Shown: positions 56,696 through 64,000 of the stretch, piece by piece
How the letters are laid out: each line of letters begins with the position of its first letter
Numbering within the stretch: the first letter of the stretch is position 1
Assembly (NCBI RefSeq): GCF_014635845.1
Contig: NZ_BMDP01000003.1
Location: forward strand, 434,001 to 498,000
DNA length: 64,000 nt
Direction: 5' to 3'
From: Oxalicibacterium solurbis
Lineage (GTDB): Bacteria; Pseudomonadota; Gammaproteobacteria; Burkholderiales; Burkholderiaceae_D
Made by a program: the position numbers and the translations under genes
The notes under the pieces: generated by a model
Databases searched by the model: none
What the model was told of the DNA's origin: nothing
Seen by the model: only the letters and a program-made list of their open reading frames with translations

Positions 56696-56887
56696 TTATT
56701 CGATGGGCGTGAAGCGTTGCACGATGCGTCCTTCGTGCGAGATCTTTTCGAAGAAGACCTTTTCGGGGCGTGTCCAGAACGAACCGTCGGCGGCCGTGTA
56801 GACGATCATTACCGTCTCCGGATCGGATTCGAGCTTGGCGGCGCAGACGAAATTGTAGATGCCGCCCTTGTAGTGTCTGAATTGCAT
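56696..56887 (-). CDS. DUF1653 family protein
   Basis: This 62-residue protein has the DUF1653 pattern FRHYKGGIYNFVCAAKLES and ends in EGRIVQRFTPIE. ATG 56887 was chosen because the family begins near MQFRHYKGG; the longer frame to 56929 is not supported. DUF1653 domains are small beta-rich folds of unknown function. It lies 24 bp before the PmrA-like regulator on the same strand and may be the first gene of that operon. Confidence 0.8.
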   Translation of the reverse strand: MQFRHYKGGIYNFVCAAKLESDPETVMIVYTAADGSFWTRPEKVFFEKISHEGRIVQRFTPIE

Positions 56888-56980
56888 GGCAGGGTCGTGA
56901 TGGAAGCGACGGCAGGATGCACGCCACATGCGACGTCATTGTATGCGAGCAGCGCGGTCATGGCATGCGCAGATGCAATT

Positions 56981-57022
56981 GGGGGTACGGTTCTGTCGCA
57001 ATGGTGGCAGAACCGTACCCCC
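56981..57022. repeat. Long perfect inverted repeat
   Basis: GGGGGTACGGTTCTG (56981-56995) pairs with CAGAACCGTACCCCC (57008-57022) around a 12-base loop. The 15-bp perfect stem lies downstream of the DUF6139-like gene but has no T-run. It may be a REP-type or other dispersed repeat. Confidence 0.6.
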
Positions 57023-57073
57023 GAAAATCCAGAAAAGGAAATGCTGTGTAATTAATTTGCAGTTATGCGGCGT

Positions 57074-57313
57074 TCACGCCTTGTCGATCTGTTTGACGCT
57101 GGTAATCGCGTAACCTTTGGCGGCAATCTGTTCGAACGGCGCGTCGATTGGGTAGCCGTCCAGATGTTTTGCGTCGTCATTCACATCCATGCCGCGATCG
57201 ATCAACTCCCAGTCCGTATTGATGACTTCCCCGGGAATCATTTTTCCTTCGGGGACGGCGAGGTAGGAAAAATGTCCGGCGTGTTCTGCCCTTCTGTAGA
57301 TATCGACGCGCAT
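57074..57313 (-). CDS. Small conserved protein, DUF6139-like
   Basis: The 79-residue protein begins MRVDIYRRAEHAGHFSYLAV and ends with AAKGYAITSVKQIDKA. AAGGGA is upstream of ATG 57313. It has no membrane segment or signal. The pattern resembles a short Burkholderiales family, tentatively DUF6139. A longer frame to 57403 lacks family support. The function is unknown. It is divergent from a sigma-54-type promoter and gene. Confidence 0.7.
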   Translation of the reverse strand: MRVDIYRRAEHAGHFSYLAVPEGKMIPGEVINTDWELIDRGMDVNDDAKHLDGYPIDAPFEQIAAKGYAITSVKQIDKA

Positions 57314-57636
57314 GGCGATCCCTTCGCAAAAGATGTGGAGGAAATTTTGTGACCGCGCTGCCGTGTAAAGGTTGCTAAATAAAGTTTGCTGAAGAGTTGC
57401 CAAAGGCCGATCTTGTCGCGAACCGTTCGCGTATGGGAGAAACGGCCGTCAAAGCCATTTCGCCAGGTGAAACTTCCGGTTTTGCCGAAAGAAGCGGCTT
57501 TTTTCCAACAAAATGCCCGATTTTGTGTGGCAGAAGGTTGTATTTTGGCAAGCAAATTGCCATGAACATGGTACTCTGGCCCTTCGTTGCACCGGGCGGG
57601 TGCAAGCCGAAGGCTCCGATTAAGGGGAGGAATGTC
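57314..57636. other. Divergent intergenic region
   Basis: This 323-bp stretch separates two small genes that point away from each other. It holds the promoter regions of both, including the sigma-54-type site at 57545-57561. No further gene was recognised; the frame upstream of 57637 does not look coding. Confidence 0.5.
57545..57561 (+). promoter_or_regulatory. Sigma-54 (RpoN) type promoter
   Basis: The sequence TTGGCAAGCAAATTGCC matches the -24/-12 consensus TTGGCACG-N4-TTGCW at all but two positions (A for C in the -24 box, C for W at the end); GG and GC are in the exact 10-base spacing. Transcription would start about 57572, leaving a 65-base leader before the 69-residue gene. The site also contains the dyad TGGCAA-N5-TTGCCA. 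Confidence 0.6.
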
Positions 57637-57846
57637 ATGTTGAAATATGATTTTTCGGTCAAGACGCGCGAAGGCCAGCGCCTTGAGAGCATTGTGATTG
57701 GCGGTCGCGATCGCGAGGAAGCCGAACGCAAGTTGCGACAGATGTATCGTCACTGCGAAGTGCTGCGATGCGATATCAAGGGAAGCGTGCAGCGTCCCGG
57801 CCTGGCTCATTCGGTCGACGATATCCTGTCACTGATTTCGCGCTGA
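57637..57846 (+). CDS. Small conserved protein behind a sigma-54-type promoter
   Basis: The 69-residue protein begins MLKYDFSVKTREGQRLESIV and ends HSVDDILSLISR. AAGGGGAGG is a strong ribosome-binding site. It has the look of a small Burkholderiales family with a beta-alpha start and an arginine-rich middle (GRDREEAERKLRQMYRHCE), including two cysteines. Its end overlaps the convergent parA-like gene by 18 bp. Function unknown; the promoter suggests control by nitrogen or another RpoN activator. Confidence 0.7.
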   Translation: MLKYDFSVKTREGQRLESIVIGGRDREEAERKLRQMYRHCEVLRCDIKGSVQRPGLAHSVDDILSLISR

Positions 57847-58623
57847 CGTCGCGGAACGGATGAAACCATCCGCCAGCAATTCGTCCAGTAGTGTGTCGTA
57901 ATCCTGCGCGCCCCGGCTGCTGGGTGCATGTTCGAAGATCGTCTTGTTGAACGCCGGGCTCTCCGCCAGGCTGACGTTTTCCGCGATGCGCGAGCGACAC
58001 ACATCCGCGCCGAATTTTTCTTCCAGCACCTTCAATACTTCCCACGCCATGCCGCGGCGGCCGTCGAAACGCGTCAGCAGATAGCGTCGATTGACGCGGC
58101 GTTTCAATACAGGCTCCAGCGCATTCAGGGTTTTCTCGATCTGCATCGCGCCCTTGGCCGATAGATGATCGGCGGAAACCGGCACGATCAGGCAGTCGCA
58201 CGCGAAGATCGCATTGAGCGACAGCACGCCGACCAGCGGGCAGCAATCGATCATCACGGGGCTGTTTGCCTCGCCGAATTTTTCCGCGCGCAGTGTTGCA
58301 TTGAGTTTGTTGACGACGTCATAACCCTTGCCGAATAGCGTATCGATCTTCGACAGTTCGAGATGGGCGGGGATGATATCGATGCCGTTGGTCGGCGATG
58401 TGCGAACCAGTTCGCGCAACGGGCGATTGCGCTGAAACAGGCTCAGGATGGTGTCGTCGCCGGCATTGGCCGGCACGCCGGCGATGGCGCTCAGATGCGC
58501 TTGCGGATCGAGATCGATGCCGACCGGCCGGCAACCGCGGCGTGCCAGTGCGGCGGCAATGTTCAATGCGGTCGTCGTCTTGCCGACGCCGCCTTTCTGG
58601 TTGAACACGGTAACGATCGTCAT
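57829..58623 (-). CDS. ParA-like ATPase (orphan)
   Basis: This 264-residue protein is a MinD/ParA-type ATPase with the deviant Walker A motif KGGVGKTT (residues 10-17), the Walker B region around VMIDCCPLVGVL and a C-terminal helical part. ParA proteins position DNA or protein complexes. No parB, centromere-like repeat or chemotaxis array gene adjoins it, so the cargo is unknown. Its 3' end overlaps the convergent small gene by 18 bp. Confidence 0.88.
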   Translation of the reverse strand: MTIVTVFNQKGGVGKTTTALNIAAALARRGCRPVGIDLDPQAHLSAIAGVPANAGDDTILSLFQRNRPLRELVRTSPTNGIDIIPAHLELSKIDTLFGKGYDVVNKLNATLRAEKFGEANSPVMIDCCPLVGVLSLNAIFACDCLIVPVSADHLSAKGAMQIEKTLNALEPVLKRRVNRRYLLTRFDGRRGMAWEVLKVLEEKFGADVCRSRIAENVSLAESPAFNKTIFEHAPSSRGAQDYDTLLDELLADGFIRSATSARNQ

Positions 58624-58690
58624 GACAATTCCGGATGGCGCAGTTTCACGATAGTAACATTGCCTGTGCGCAGGAATCGTGTCGCGCGGC

Positions 58691-60217
58691 TCAGGAGATG
58701 CGTTTCGCTCTCCCTTTTCCTTTCCCGGCGTACCAGATGCACAATCGGCGCCAGCCGATGACAGTGCCTGTGACGCACATCGCCAGGCCGCCGAGACTGA
58801 GGAGGATCAGCACGATGTCGCGCCATGGTTTTGCGTGCAGCATCGGCGGCAGATCCCAGCTGTGCAGGAAGTTGAACAGCCATCGCCCTGTGCGTTGCGC
58901 ACGATCCAGGCTCAGCGCAACATCGCCGGTCGATGGATCGAGATAAACGACGGTCGCATGCGGATCGTCGAAGCGCACGCGCCATACCGGCAATCGCCGC
59001 TCGACAGCACCCATCATGGCTTCCGGCTGGCGTGCATAGTAATAATCGTCATGATGTGTCAGTTCGCGATGCGATCGTATTGGTGCGGATAGCAGCCGCG
59101 TGGCTGCATGCAGCAAGGTATCGCCGCTCCACTGGTTACGAACGGCAAAGCCGTCGCCGTCGTGCATGATCAATCGGGTATCGGCGGCGGCATTGCGCGC
59201 GAGCATATAGGGCTGGCCGTCGAGGATGCGCCAGCTGATCTCCACTGGCTGGAAGCCGGTACGCTGCAACAGCGTGATGGCTTGCGTGGGTTCCAGCGGC
59301 AGTCGTTCTGCAATGGCATCGCCGTTGCGCCATGCTGCGAGATCGGGTTTCTGTCCGCGTGCATCGAATATGCCGAGCGGGTTCATCGACATCAGCCCGC
59401 TGAAAATCCAGGTGAAGATGATTGCCGCGAACAGCAATCCGAGCAGATGGTGCCAGTGCAGCCAGGATTCGCGATAGGGCGAATGACTGCCGGATTTGTA
59501 GCGGTTGCTGAAACGCCAGCGCCAGATGCCGACGATCGTACCGCTGATTGCCGTGATGGTACCGAGGGCCGACAGCACGATGACGATCCAGCTCCATCCC
59601 GGATCGACGGGGCGGTCGCGGAAATAATAGAGCCAGTGCAGCCAGGCGCCGACGTAATTCCACGCACGCTGCGCCAGCGGCGCATCCAGCACCACTTCGC
59701 CGGTGGCTGACGACAGATACAGGCGCGTGCGATCGGGATCTTCCATTTGCACGATGTGCAGCGGCCGGTGTGCATCGAGTGCGCGGCTGTGCGTCCAGCG
59801 ATCCTCATCAACGGTACCGATCTCATGCCCTGGCGTGTGCGACAGAAAGGCCTGCGCCGACGCCAGCACTTGCGGCGTGTCGATGTCGATTTTGATGCCC
59901 GTGCGCGCATCGATGGCGACGATGCGTCCGTCGCGCAGTTGCAGCCGATAGATGATGTGCTTGCCGACGGTGGTCAGCGTAGCTTCCTTCACCGGCGATT
60001 TGGCCGCAGCCAATGCCTGCTGCAGAGGGACGCAGCAGTTTTCCGCCTGCAATGCCGGCAGCACACGCAGTCTTTCCCACGGCGTCATTTTCGGATAGCC
60101 GACGAACAGCATCACGATGCCGCTGACGAACCAAAGCGCCATCAGCACGCAGGCCGCCACGCCCATCCAGCGATGAACCAGATAGAGCAGACGGCGTGCG
60201 CGGCTTGCGGCGGACAT
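58691..60217 (-). CDS. PepSY-associated membrane protein
   Basis: The 508-residue protein has a first membrane segment near residues 10-35 (HRWMGVAACVLMALWFVSGI), PepSY-like periplasmic domains, three further membrane segments and the C-terminal segment IVLILLSLGGLAMCVTGTVIG. PepSY-TM proteins are often found next to TonB-dependent siderophore receptors, where they may reduce or release iron. The ATG at 60217 lies 2 bp after the receptor stop. It is the last gene of a DUF2946, TonB receptor and PepSY unit. The substrate is not clear. Confidence 0.83.
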   Translation of the reverse strand: MSAASRARRLLYLVHRWMGVAACVLMALWFVSGIVMLFVGYPKMTPWERLRVLPALQAENCCVPLQQALAAAKSPVKEATLTTVGKHIIYRLQLRDGRIVAIDARTGIKIDIDTPQVLASAQAFLSHTPGHEIGTVDEDRWTHSRALDAHRPLHIVQMEDPDRTRLYLSSATGEVVLDAPLAQRAWNYVGAWLHWLYYFRDRPVDPGWSWIVIVLSALGTITAISGTIVGIWRWRFSNRYKSGSHSPYRESWLHWHHLLGLLFAAIIFTWIFSGLMSMNPLGIFDARGQKPDLAAWRNGDAIAERLPLEPTQAITLLQRTGFQPVEISWRILDGQPYMLARNAAADTRLIMHDGDGFAVRNQWSGDTLLHAATRLLSAPIRSHRELTHHDDYYYARQPEAMMGAVERRLPVWRVRFDDPHATVVYLDPSTGDVALSLDRAQRTGRWLFNFLHSWDLPPMLHAKPWRDIVLILLSLGGLAMCVTGTVIGWRRLCIWYAGKGKGRAKRIS

Positions 60218-60219
60218 GC

Positions 60220-62367
60220 TCAGAAGCGGTGCTGCAGTGTCAGTTCGAAACGCCGGTCGGCACCGACCAGCCATTGCGTGCTGTTGTAGTACGCAGTGGT
60301 GTAGTAGCGTTTGTCGAACACGTTGAAGCCGTGCAGCGTGAGCGTGGTGTTGGATGCCATATCCCAGCGCAAGGCCATGTCCGCGGTCGTGTACGACGGC
60401 AGTTTCAATGTATTGGCATTATCGGCATAGCGCTTGCCGACGTAACGCAGGCCGGCGCTGGCGGTCCATTGCGGCTGGAATTTCCAGCTCAGCCAGACGT
60501 TGGCCAGACGTTCGGGTACGTTGGTGGGGACATTGCCGTCACGTGACGTCGCCACGCCGCCAACCGATTCCGTGAAATCGTCGAATTGCGCATGCAGGAT
60601 CGATGCATTGGCGTCGAGTTGCCAGTTACGCGCGAATGCCAGCGACAGCGTGCCTTCGATGCCGCGCGACGATTGCTGGCCGACCTGTATCTTTTGATTC
60701 GGGCTGTCCGGATCGGCTGCCAGCAGGTTGTTCTTGCGGATACCGTACAGTGCCAGCGTCCATTCGCCCTTGCCTTGTGCAAACGCATTTTTCACACCGA
60801 CTTCCAGCTGCTTGCCGGTGGACAGATCGAAGCGGCTGTTCGCCTGGCTGATCATCAGCAAGCCGCCGACGGAATCGGCCGCTTCCGAATACTGCGCATA
60901 GAACGACAGGTCCGGACGCGGTGCAAAGACGGTGCCGAGCCGCCAGCTGACATTGGAATAGTTCTGATCGAATTCCTCGACGTCGGTTTGCAGGTTGCGG
61001 CGGGTGACGTTCGCATGGTCGTAGCGCAGTCCGGCGACGACCGACCATTGATCGTTCAATTCGAGCCGATCTTCACCGAAGACGGCATACGATTGCGCGT
61101 TGTTGCGGTAGGCCGGGGCGAAAGGATTGTCGCTGACGAAAGAGCCGGGAATCGGATTGAGCGGATCGACTGATACGGGATCGGGCGTGCCTTCATAGCC
61201 GTTGTTCGTGTGCTTGAAAGTGCTGGCGCTCACGTTGAATCCGACGGAAACCTGATTCTTCATGCCGAACAGCTTGCCGCGGAAAGTCGCATCCGTCGTG
61301 TTGCCGACCTCGGACTGGTCATGCCGAATGTTGGTATCGCCGCTGCGATCAATCAGTCCGCTTGCGGGATCGAAATCGTAGTACTCCGCATTGCGCCAGT
61401 AACGATGGCTGTCGATCTGGTACAGCTTGCTGCGCACCGTTACATCGGCGTTCGGCATCCACTGCGCGGCGAGTTCCGTGCGGCGGTCGGTGAAGTCGAT
61501 GCGGCTGTCCTCGACGTTGTAGTTCTTGTCGCGCAACGACGAGAGCTGCCTGCCGTCGATCAATGGCGTGCCGAAATAGCGCATCGGATGCTGGCGGCCT
61601 TCCGCATGGCTCAGTTGCAGGCTGAATTCCGGCGAGACGTCCAGACGGATTGCACCGGAAAAAGTCAGATCGCGCGAATCGCCGCGATCGATCCAGCCGT
61701 CGCTGCGGTTGCCGCCGATGTCGAAGCGATAGGAGAGTTTGTCGTTGATGGCGCCGCCGCTGCCGAAGCCGAGACGTTGCGTGTTCTCGCTGCCGATGGT
61801 GGCGGAAACTTCATTTTGTATCGGTCCGCGCGTTGGCTTTTTCGGAATCACGTTGACTACGCCGCCAATGGCGCCGTTGCCGTAGATGACGGAAGCCGGT
61901 CCACGCAATGCCTCAATCCGTTCGACTGACCATGTGTCGAATGGAAAAGTGATGCCGACGCCGCCGAATTGTCGCGTGCCGTCATACAGCCGCGTGATCG
62001 AATTCGCATCGGTGAAGCCGCGTGAAGAAATCGAACTGTTGCCATTGCCGGGATGCGCCATGCCGCTGAAGCCGGCAGCGCGCGTGATGGCGTCGACGAG
62101 GTTGGCATCGCCGCGTTCGTCAAGCTGGGATCGATCGATGATCTCGACGCTGGCGGGTGTCTGCAACATCGTCATATCCAGATTCGAGCCGGTCGAGACG
62201 GGCGCTTTCAGGCTGCCGCTGCTGGAGGTGACGGAAATGGCCGGCAATACCGGCGTGTCGTCGTCGGCGATTGCAGGCTGGGCGGCCAATGCGGCAAGGA
62301 GCACGCCGGAGGCGCAGCTTGAGGTTGTCCTGATGAGGTGGACGGTATGAGGGAAACGCGTATTCAT
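60220..62367 (-). CDS. TonB-dependent siderophore-type receptor
   Basis: The 715-residue receptor has a signal peptide ending near AQPAIADDD, a plug with TPASVEIIDRSQLDERGD and ALRGPASVIYGNGAIGGVVN, and a beta-barrel ending RFELTLQHRF. ATG 62367 is preceded by AGGAAG and fits the signal peptide. It lies between a DUF2946 gene (upstream) and a PepSY gene (downstream) on the same strand. Receptors in such sets carry ferric siderophores or, in some species, copper; which applies here is not visible. Confidence 0.9.
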   Translation of the reverse strand: MNTRFPHTVHLIRTTSSCASGVLLAALAAQPAIADDDTPVLPAISVTSSSGSLKAPVSTGSNLDMTMLQTPASVEIIDRSQLDERGDANLVDAITRAAGFSGMAHPGNGNSSISSRGFTDANSITRLYDGTRQFGGVGITFPFDTWSVERIEALRGPASVIYGNGAIGGVVNVIPKKPTRGPIQNEVSATIGSENTQRLGFGSGGAINDKLSYRFDIGGNRSDGWIDRGDSRDLTFSGAIRLDVSPEFSLQLSHAEGRQHPMRYFGTPLIDGRQLSSLRDKNYNVEDSRIDFTDRRTELAAQWMPNADVTVRSKLYQIDSHRYWRNAEYYDFDPASGLIDRSGDTNIRHDQSEVGNTTDATFRGKLFGMKNQVSVGFNVSASTFKHTNNGYEGTPDPVSVDPLNPIPGSFVSDNPFAPAYRNNAQSYAVFGEDRLELNDQWSVVAGLRYDHANVTRRNLQTDVEEFDQNYSNVSWRLGTVFAPRPDLSFYAQYSEAADSVGGLLMISQANSRFDLSTGKQLEVGVKNAFAQGKGEWTLALYGIRKNNLLAADPDSPNQKIQVGQQSSRGIEGTLSLAFARNWQLDANASILHAQFDDFTESVGGVATSRDGNVPTNVPERLANVWLSWKFQPQWTASAGLRYVGKRYADNANTLKLPSYTTADMALRWDMASNTTLTLHGFNVFDKRYYTTAYYNSTQWLVGADRRFELTLQHRF

Positions 62368-62481
62368 TGTTCTTCCTGACGGTGGAGAGGATGGCGCGAT
62401 GCGCCGGCGATGACCGTGGGGAAGCAATGCATGGCGTCGAACCGGGACGCGCGCAGGCGCGACCGGAAACACCGGCATTGC

Positions 62482-62874
62482 TCAGGAAAGAACGGGCGGT
62501 GCGCGGGGCTGCGCTGCTGTCCATGCGAACAGCGGATGCGAAGCCTGATAGAAGAGAAGAGGAACGACAGAGGTGCCGGCAACGACAGGCAGCACGAAAT
62601 CGGCAGGCGGCATGCCGGCCGCGACGGCATGGTTCAGGCAGAACGGGCAGTGTTCGAAGTGCAGGCTTTTGTGGCCGGAGGACGGTGCGGATGGCTTGCC
62701 GCCGTCAACCTGCACCAGCTTTGCACCTTCGACGGTACAGATTTCCATCCAGCCGTTTGGCGTGCCTTTGGCGGCAGCGACAGCATGCGAAATCGACGGC
62801 GCGAGCGACGCCAGCAGGATCGCACAGAAGGCGATCCAGGCAGTCATCCGGTGCATCGATTTCGTCATGTTCAT
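62482..62874 (-). CDS. DUF2946 family protein, exported
   Basis: The 130-residue protein has a signal or membrane anchor (TAWIAFCAILLASLAPSISH) and the DUF2946 motifs EICTVEG (C46) and HCPFCLNH (C76, C79, H75, H82), which look like a metal site. ATG 62868 is an alternative start. DUF2946 genes often adjoin copper-related or TonB-receptor genes. It lies 114 bp before the receptor on the same strand and 125 bp from a divergent DUF2238 gene. Confidence 0.82.
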   Translation of the reverse strand: MNMTKSMHRMTAWIAFCAILLASLAPSISHAVAAAKGTPNGWMEICTVEGAKLVQVDGGKPSAPSSGHKSLHFEHCPFCLNHAVAAGMPPADFVLPVVAGTSVVPLLFYQASHPLFAWTAAQPRAPPVLS

Positions 62875-62999
62875 TGTGATGAACGTATCCTTCTTCGGGA
62901 TGGAATCGCGGTACTTGCGTAACGTATCGCGGCGTATTATAGGCATGCTCTGTTAAAAAACAGGCAAGTCATTTTCTGCCGACAACAACAAGAGATTCC

Positions 63000-63698
63000 A
63001 TGAACGACAACACTTCCGTTGCGAACGATCGCCAGCGGCTCCTGCTCGGCATCGCCGCCATTGCATTGATCGGCGCGCTGGTCGTATCCGGCATCCATCC
63101 GCACGAAAGAGCGACATGGCTGATGGAGGTGCTGCCGGTGCTGATTGCCTTGCCGCTGCTGGCGGGCACCTATCGTCGTTTTCCGCTGACCGGGCTGCTG
63201 TACGGCCTGATCTTCCTGCATGCGCTGATCCTGATCGTCGGTGGCGCTTATACATATGCGCACGTGCCGATCGGATTCTGGGTACAGGATATCTTTTCGC
63301 TGGCGCGAAATCCATACGACAAGCTGGGACATTTTGCCCAAGGCCTGGTGCCGGCCCTGCTGGCGAAGGAAATACTGTGGCGCGGCGGCTACGTTGCGGC
63401 ACCGGACGGCGGTGCCTGGCAGCGCAAGATGCTGGCGTTCCTGTCGATCTGCATCGCAATGGCGATCAGCGCCTGGTACGAGCTGATCGAATGGTGGGCG
63501 GCGCTGATCATGGGGCAGGGTGCGGACGAGTTTCTCGGCACGCAGGGCGATCAGTGGGATACGCAGTCGGATATGTTCATGGCCTTCATCGGCGCAACGG
63601 TGGCGATGCTGCTGCTCGCCCGCTGGCACGACCGGCAGATCAGGGCCATGCGTCATGTGAGCGGAGGAACCGTTGAAAAGCTTCGCGGCCTGTCATGA
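63000..63698 (+). CDS. DUF2238 family membrane protein (YjdF-like)
   Basis: The 232-residue protein has about six membrane segments. The signature region RNPYDKLGHFAQGLVPALLA and the later AWYELIEWWAALIMGQGADE with GTQGDQWDTQSDM match the DUF2238/YjdF family of uncharacterised inner-membrane proteins. ATG 63000 is used; the family start is near there. It is divergent from the DUF2946 gene and 62 bp before a VOC-family gene. The function is unknown. Confidence 0.82.
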   Translation: MNDNTSVANDRQRLLLGIAAIALIGALVVSGIHPHERATWLMEVLPVLIALPLLAGTYRRFPLTGLLYGLIFLHALILIVGGAYTYAHVPIGFWVQDIFSLARNPYDKLGHFAQGLVPALLAKEILWRGGYVAAPDGGAWQRKMLAFLSICIAMAISAWYELIEWWAALIMGQGADEFLGTQGDQWDTQSDMFMAFIGATVAMLLLARWHDRQIRAMRHVSGGTVEKLRGLS

Positions 63699-63760
63699 CA
63701 GCAGACGTAAGCATTGCAGCGGATCGTCTCCCCTGCAAAGGATAATCAAAGGAGAATCGC

Positions 63761-64000
63761 ATGAGTCTTGCAAAGAGCACCCGTTCGTCCGTTATCCCTT
63801 GCCTGCGCTATCGCGACGCGCCTGCCGCCATCGCATGGCTGTGCGATGTGTTCGGTTTCGAACAGCAGGCGGTTTACGCCAATTCCGACGGCAGCGTTGC
63901 GCATGCGCAGCTGACGTTCGGCAACGGCATGATCATGATCGGTTCGGCCGGTGCGGAAAGCGAATGGGGCCGGCATATCCGTCAGCCGGACGAGATCGGC
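63761..64000 (+). CDS. VOC-family protein (glyoxalase/bleomycin-resistance type), 5' part
   Basis: The gene starts at ATG 63761 after AAAGGAGAA and runs off the window end; 80 codons are visible. The N-terminal sequence VIPCLRYRDAPAAIAWLCDV followed by a glycine-rich GNGMIMIGSAG is a vicinal-oxygen-chelate fold of the PhnB/glyoxalase-like group. Such proteins can be metal-dependent isomerases, dioxygenases or drug-binding proteins, so the function stays open. Confidence 0.82.
   Translation, partial: MSLAKSTRSSVIPCLRYRDAPAAIAWLCDVFGFEQQAVYANSDGSVAHAQLTFGNGMIMIGSAGAESEWGRHIRQPDEIG

Overview
The window reads as chromosomal DNA of a betaproteobacterium of the order Burkholderiales, probably close to Oxalobacteraceae. 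This is inferred from the moderately high GC content, the codon use and the family types (a GmhA/HldE heptose pathway, an MdtABC efflux block, AhpC/AhpF, short Burkholderiales-type hypothetical proteins). No rRNA, tRNA, CRISPR array, transposase, phage gene or replication origin was seen. Genes are densely packed and many adjoin by ATGA-type 4-bp overlaps.

Region by region. 1-3043: the 3' end of an efflux outer-membrane factor, then a heavy-metal-type response regulator and sensor kinase. 3095-8728: a TDT/SLAC1-type carrier and an AhpD-like protein divergent from an AraC regulator, then a DHA2 MFS exporter and a SulP/STAS anion transporter. 9180-20789 (minus strand): an OmpR/EnvZ-type two-component system, then mdtA, mdtB, mdtC and an outer-membrane factor; a histidine-rich Spy/CpxP-like gene is divergent from it. 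20982-22540: small envelope proteins ending at a clear terminator. 22865-31260: an LPS core/O-antigen block (glycosyltransferases, O-antigen ligase, two GT9 heptosyltransferases, a GT4, gmhA, hldE). The 5' part of this block looks less GC-rich than its surroundings.

31359-39610: two small convergent genes, a chemoreceptor with an extra C-terminal sensory domain, OmpW, a small hypothetical, ahpC-ahpF, a class II aldolase, a tautomerase and a protein with a duplicated FPASDP motif. 39711-43209: a TPP riboswitch followed by a TonB-dependent receptor, a PnuC-family transporter and a NadR-like P-loop kinase, which looks like a thiamine uptake and trapping operon. 43517-44111: a tiny membrane protein and a stand-alone receiver domain. 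44231-52167: a TetR regulator and a tripartite RND pump, then a cysteine-less glutaredoxin-fold protein, a PIG-L deacetylase and a small conserved protein. 52296-52880: a MobA-like nucleotidyltransferase.

52913-56887 (minus strand): a DUF1653 protein, a PmrA/PmrB-like two-component system and the lipid A phosphoethanolamine transferase eptA. A PmrA-box-like direct repeat and a leader hairpin lie just upstream of eptA. 57074-58623: short Burkholderiales-type genes, one behind a good sigma-54-type promoter match, and an orphan ParA-like ATPase. 58691-62874 (minus strand): a DUF2946 protein, a TonB receptor and a PepSY membrane protein, probably a metal or siderophore uptake unit. 63000-64000: a DUF2238 membrane protein and the 5' end of a VOC-family gene.

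The general theme is the cell envelope: three outer-membrane efflux factors, three histidine-kinase systems, LPS synthesis and lipid A modification, and two TonB uptake systems. The most unusual items are the thiamine salvage operon, the eptA control region, the cysteine-less glutaredoxin next to a PIG-L deacetylase, the sigma-54-type promoter in front of a 69-residue protein, and the chemoreceptor with sensory domains at both ends.
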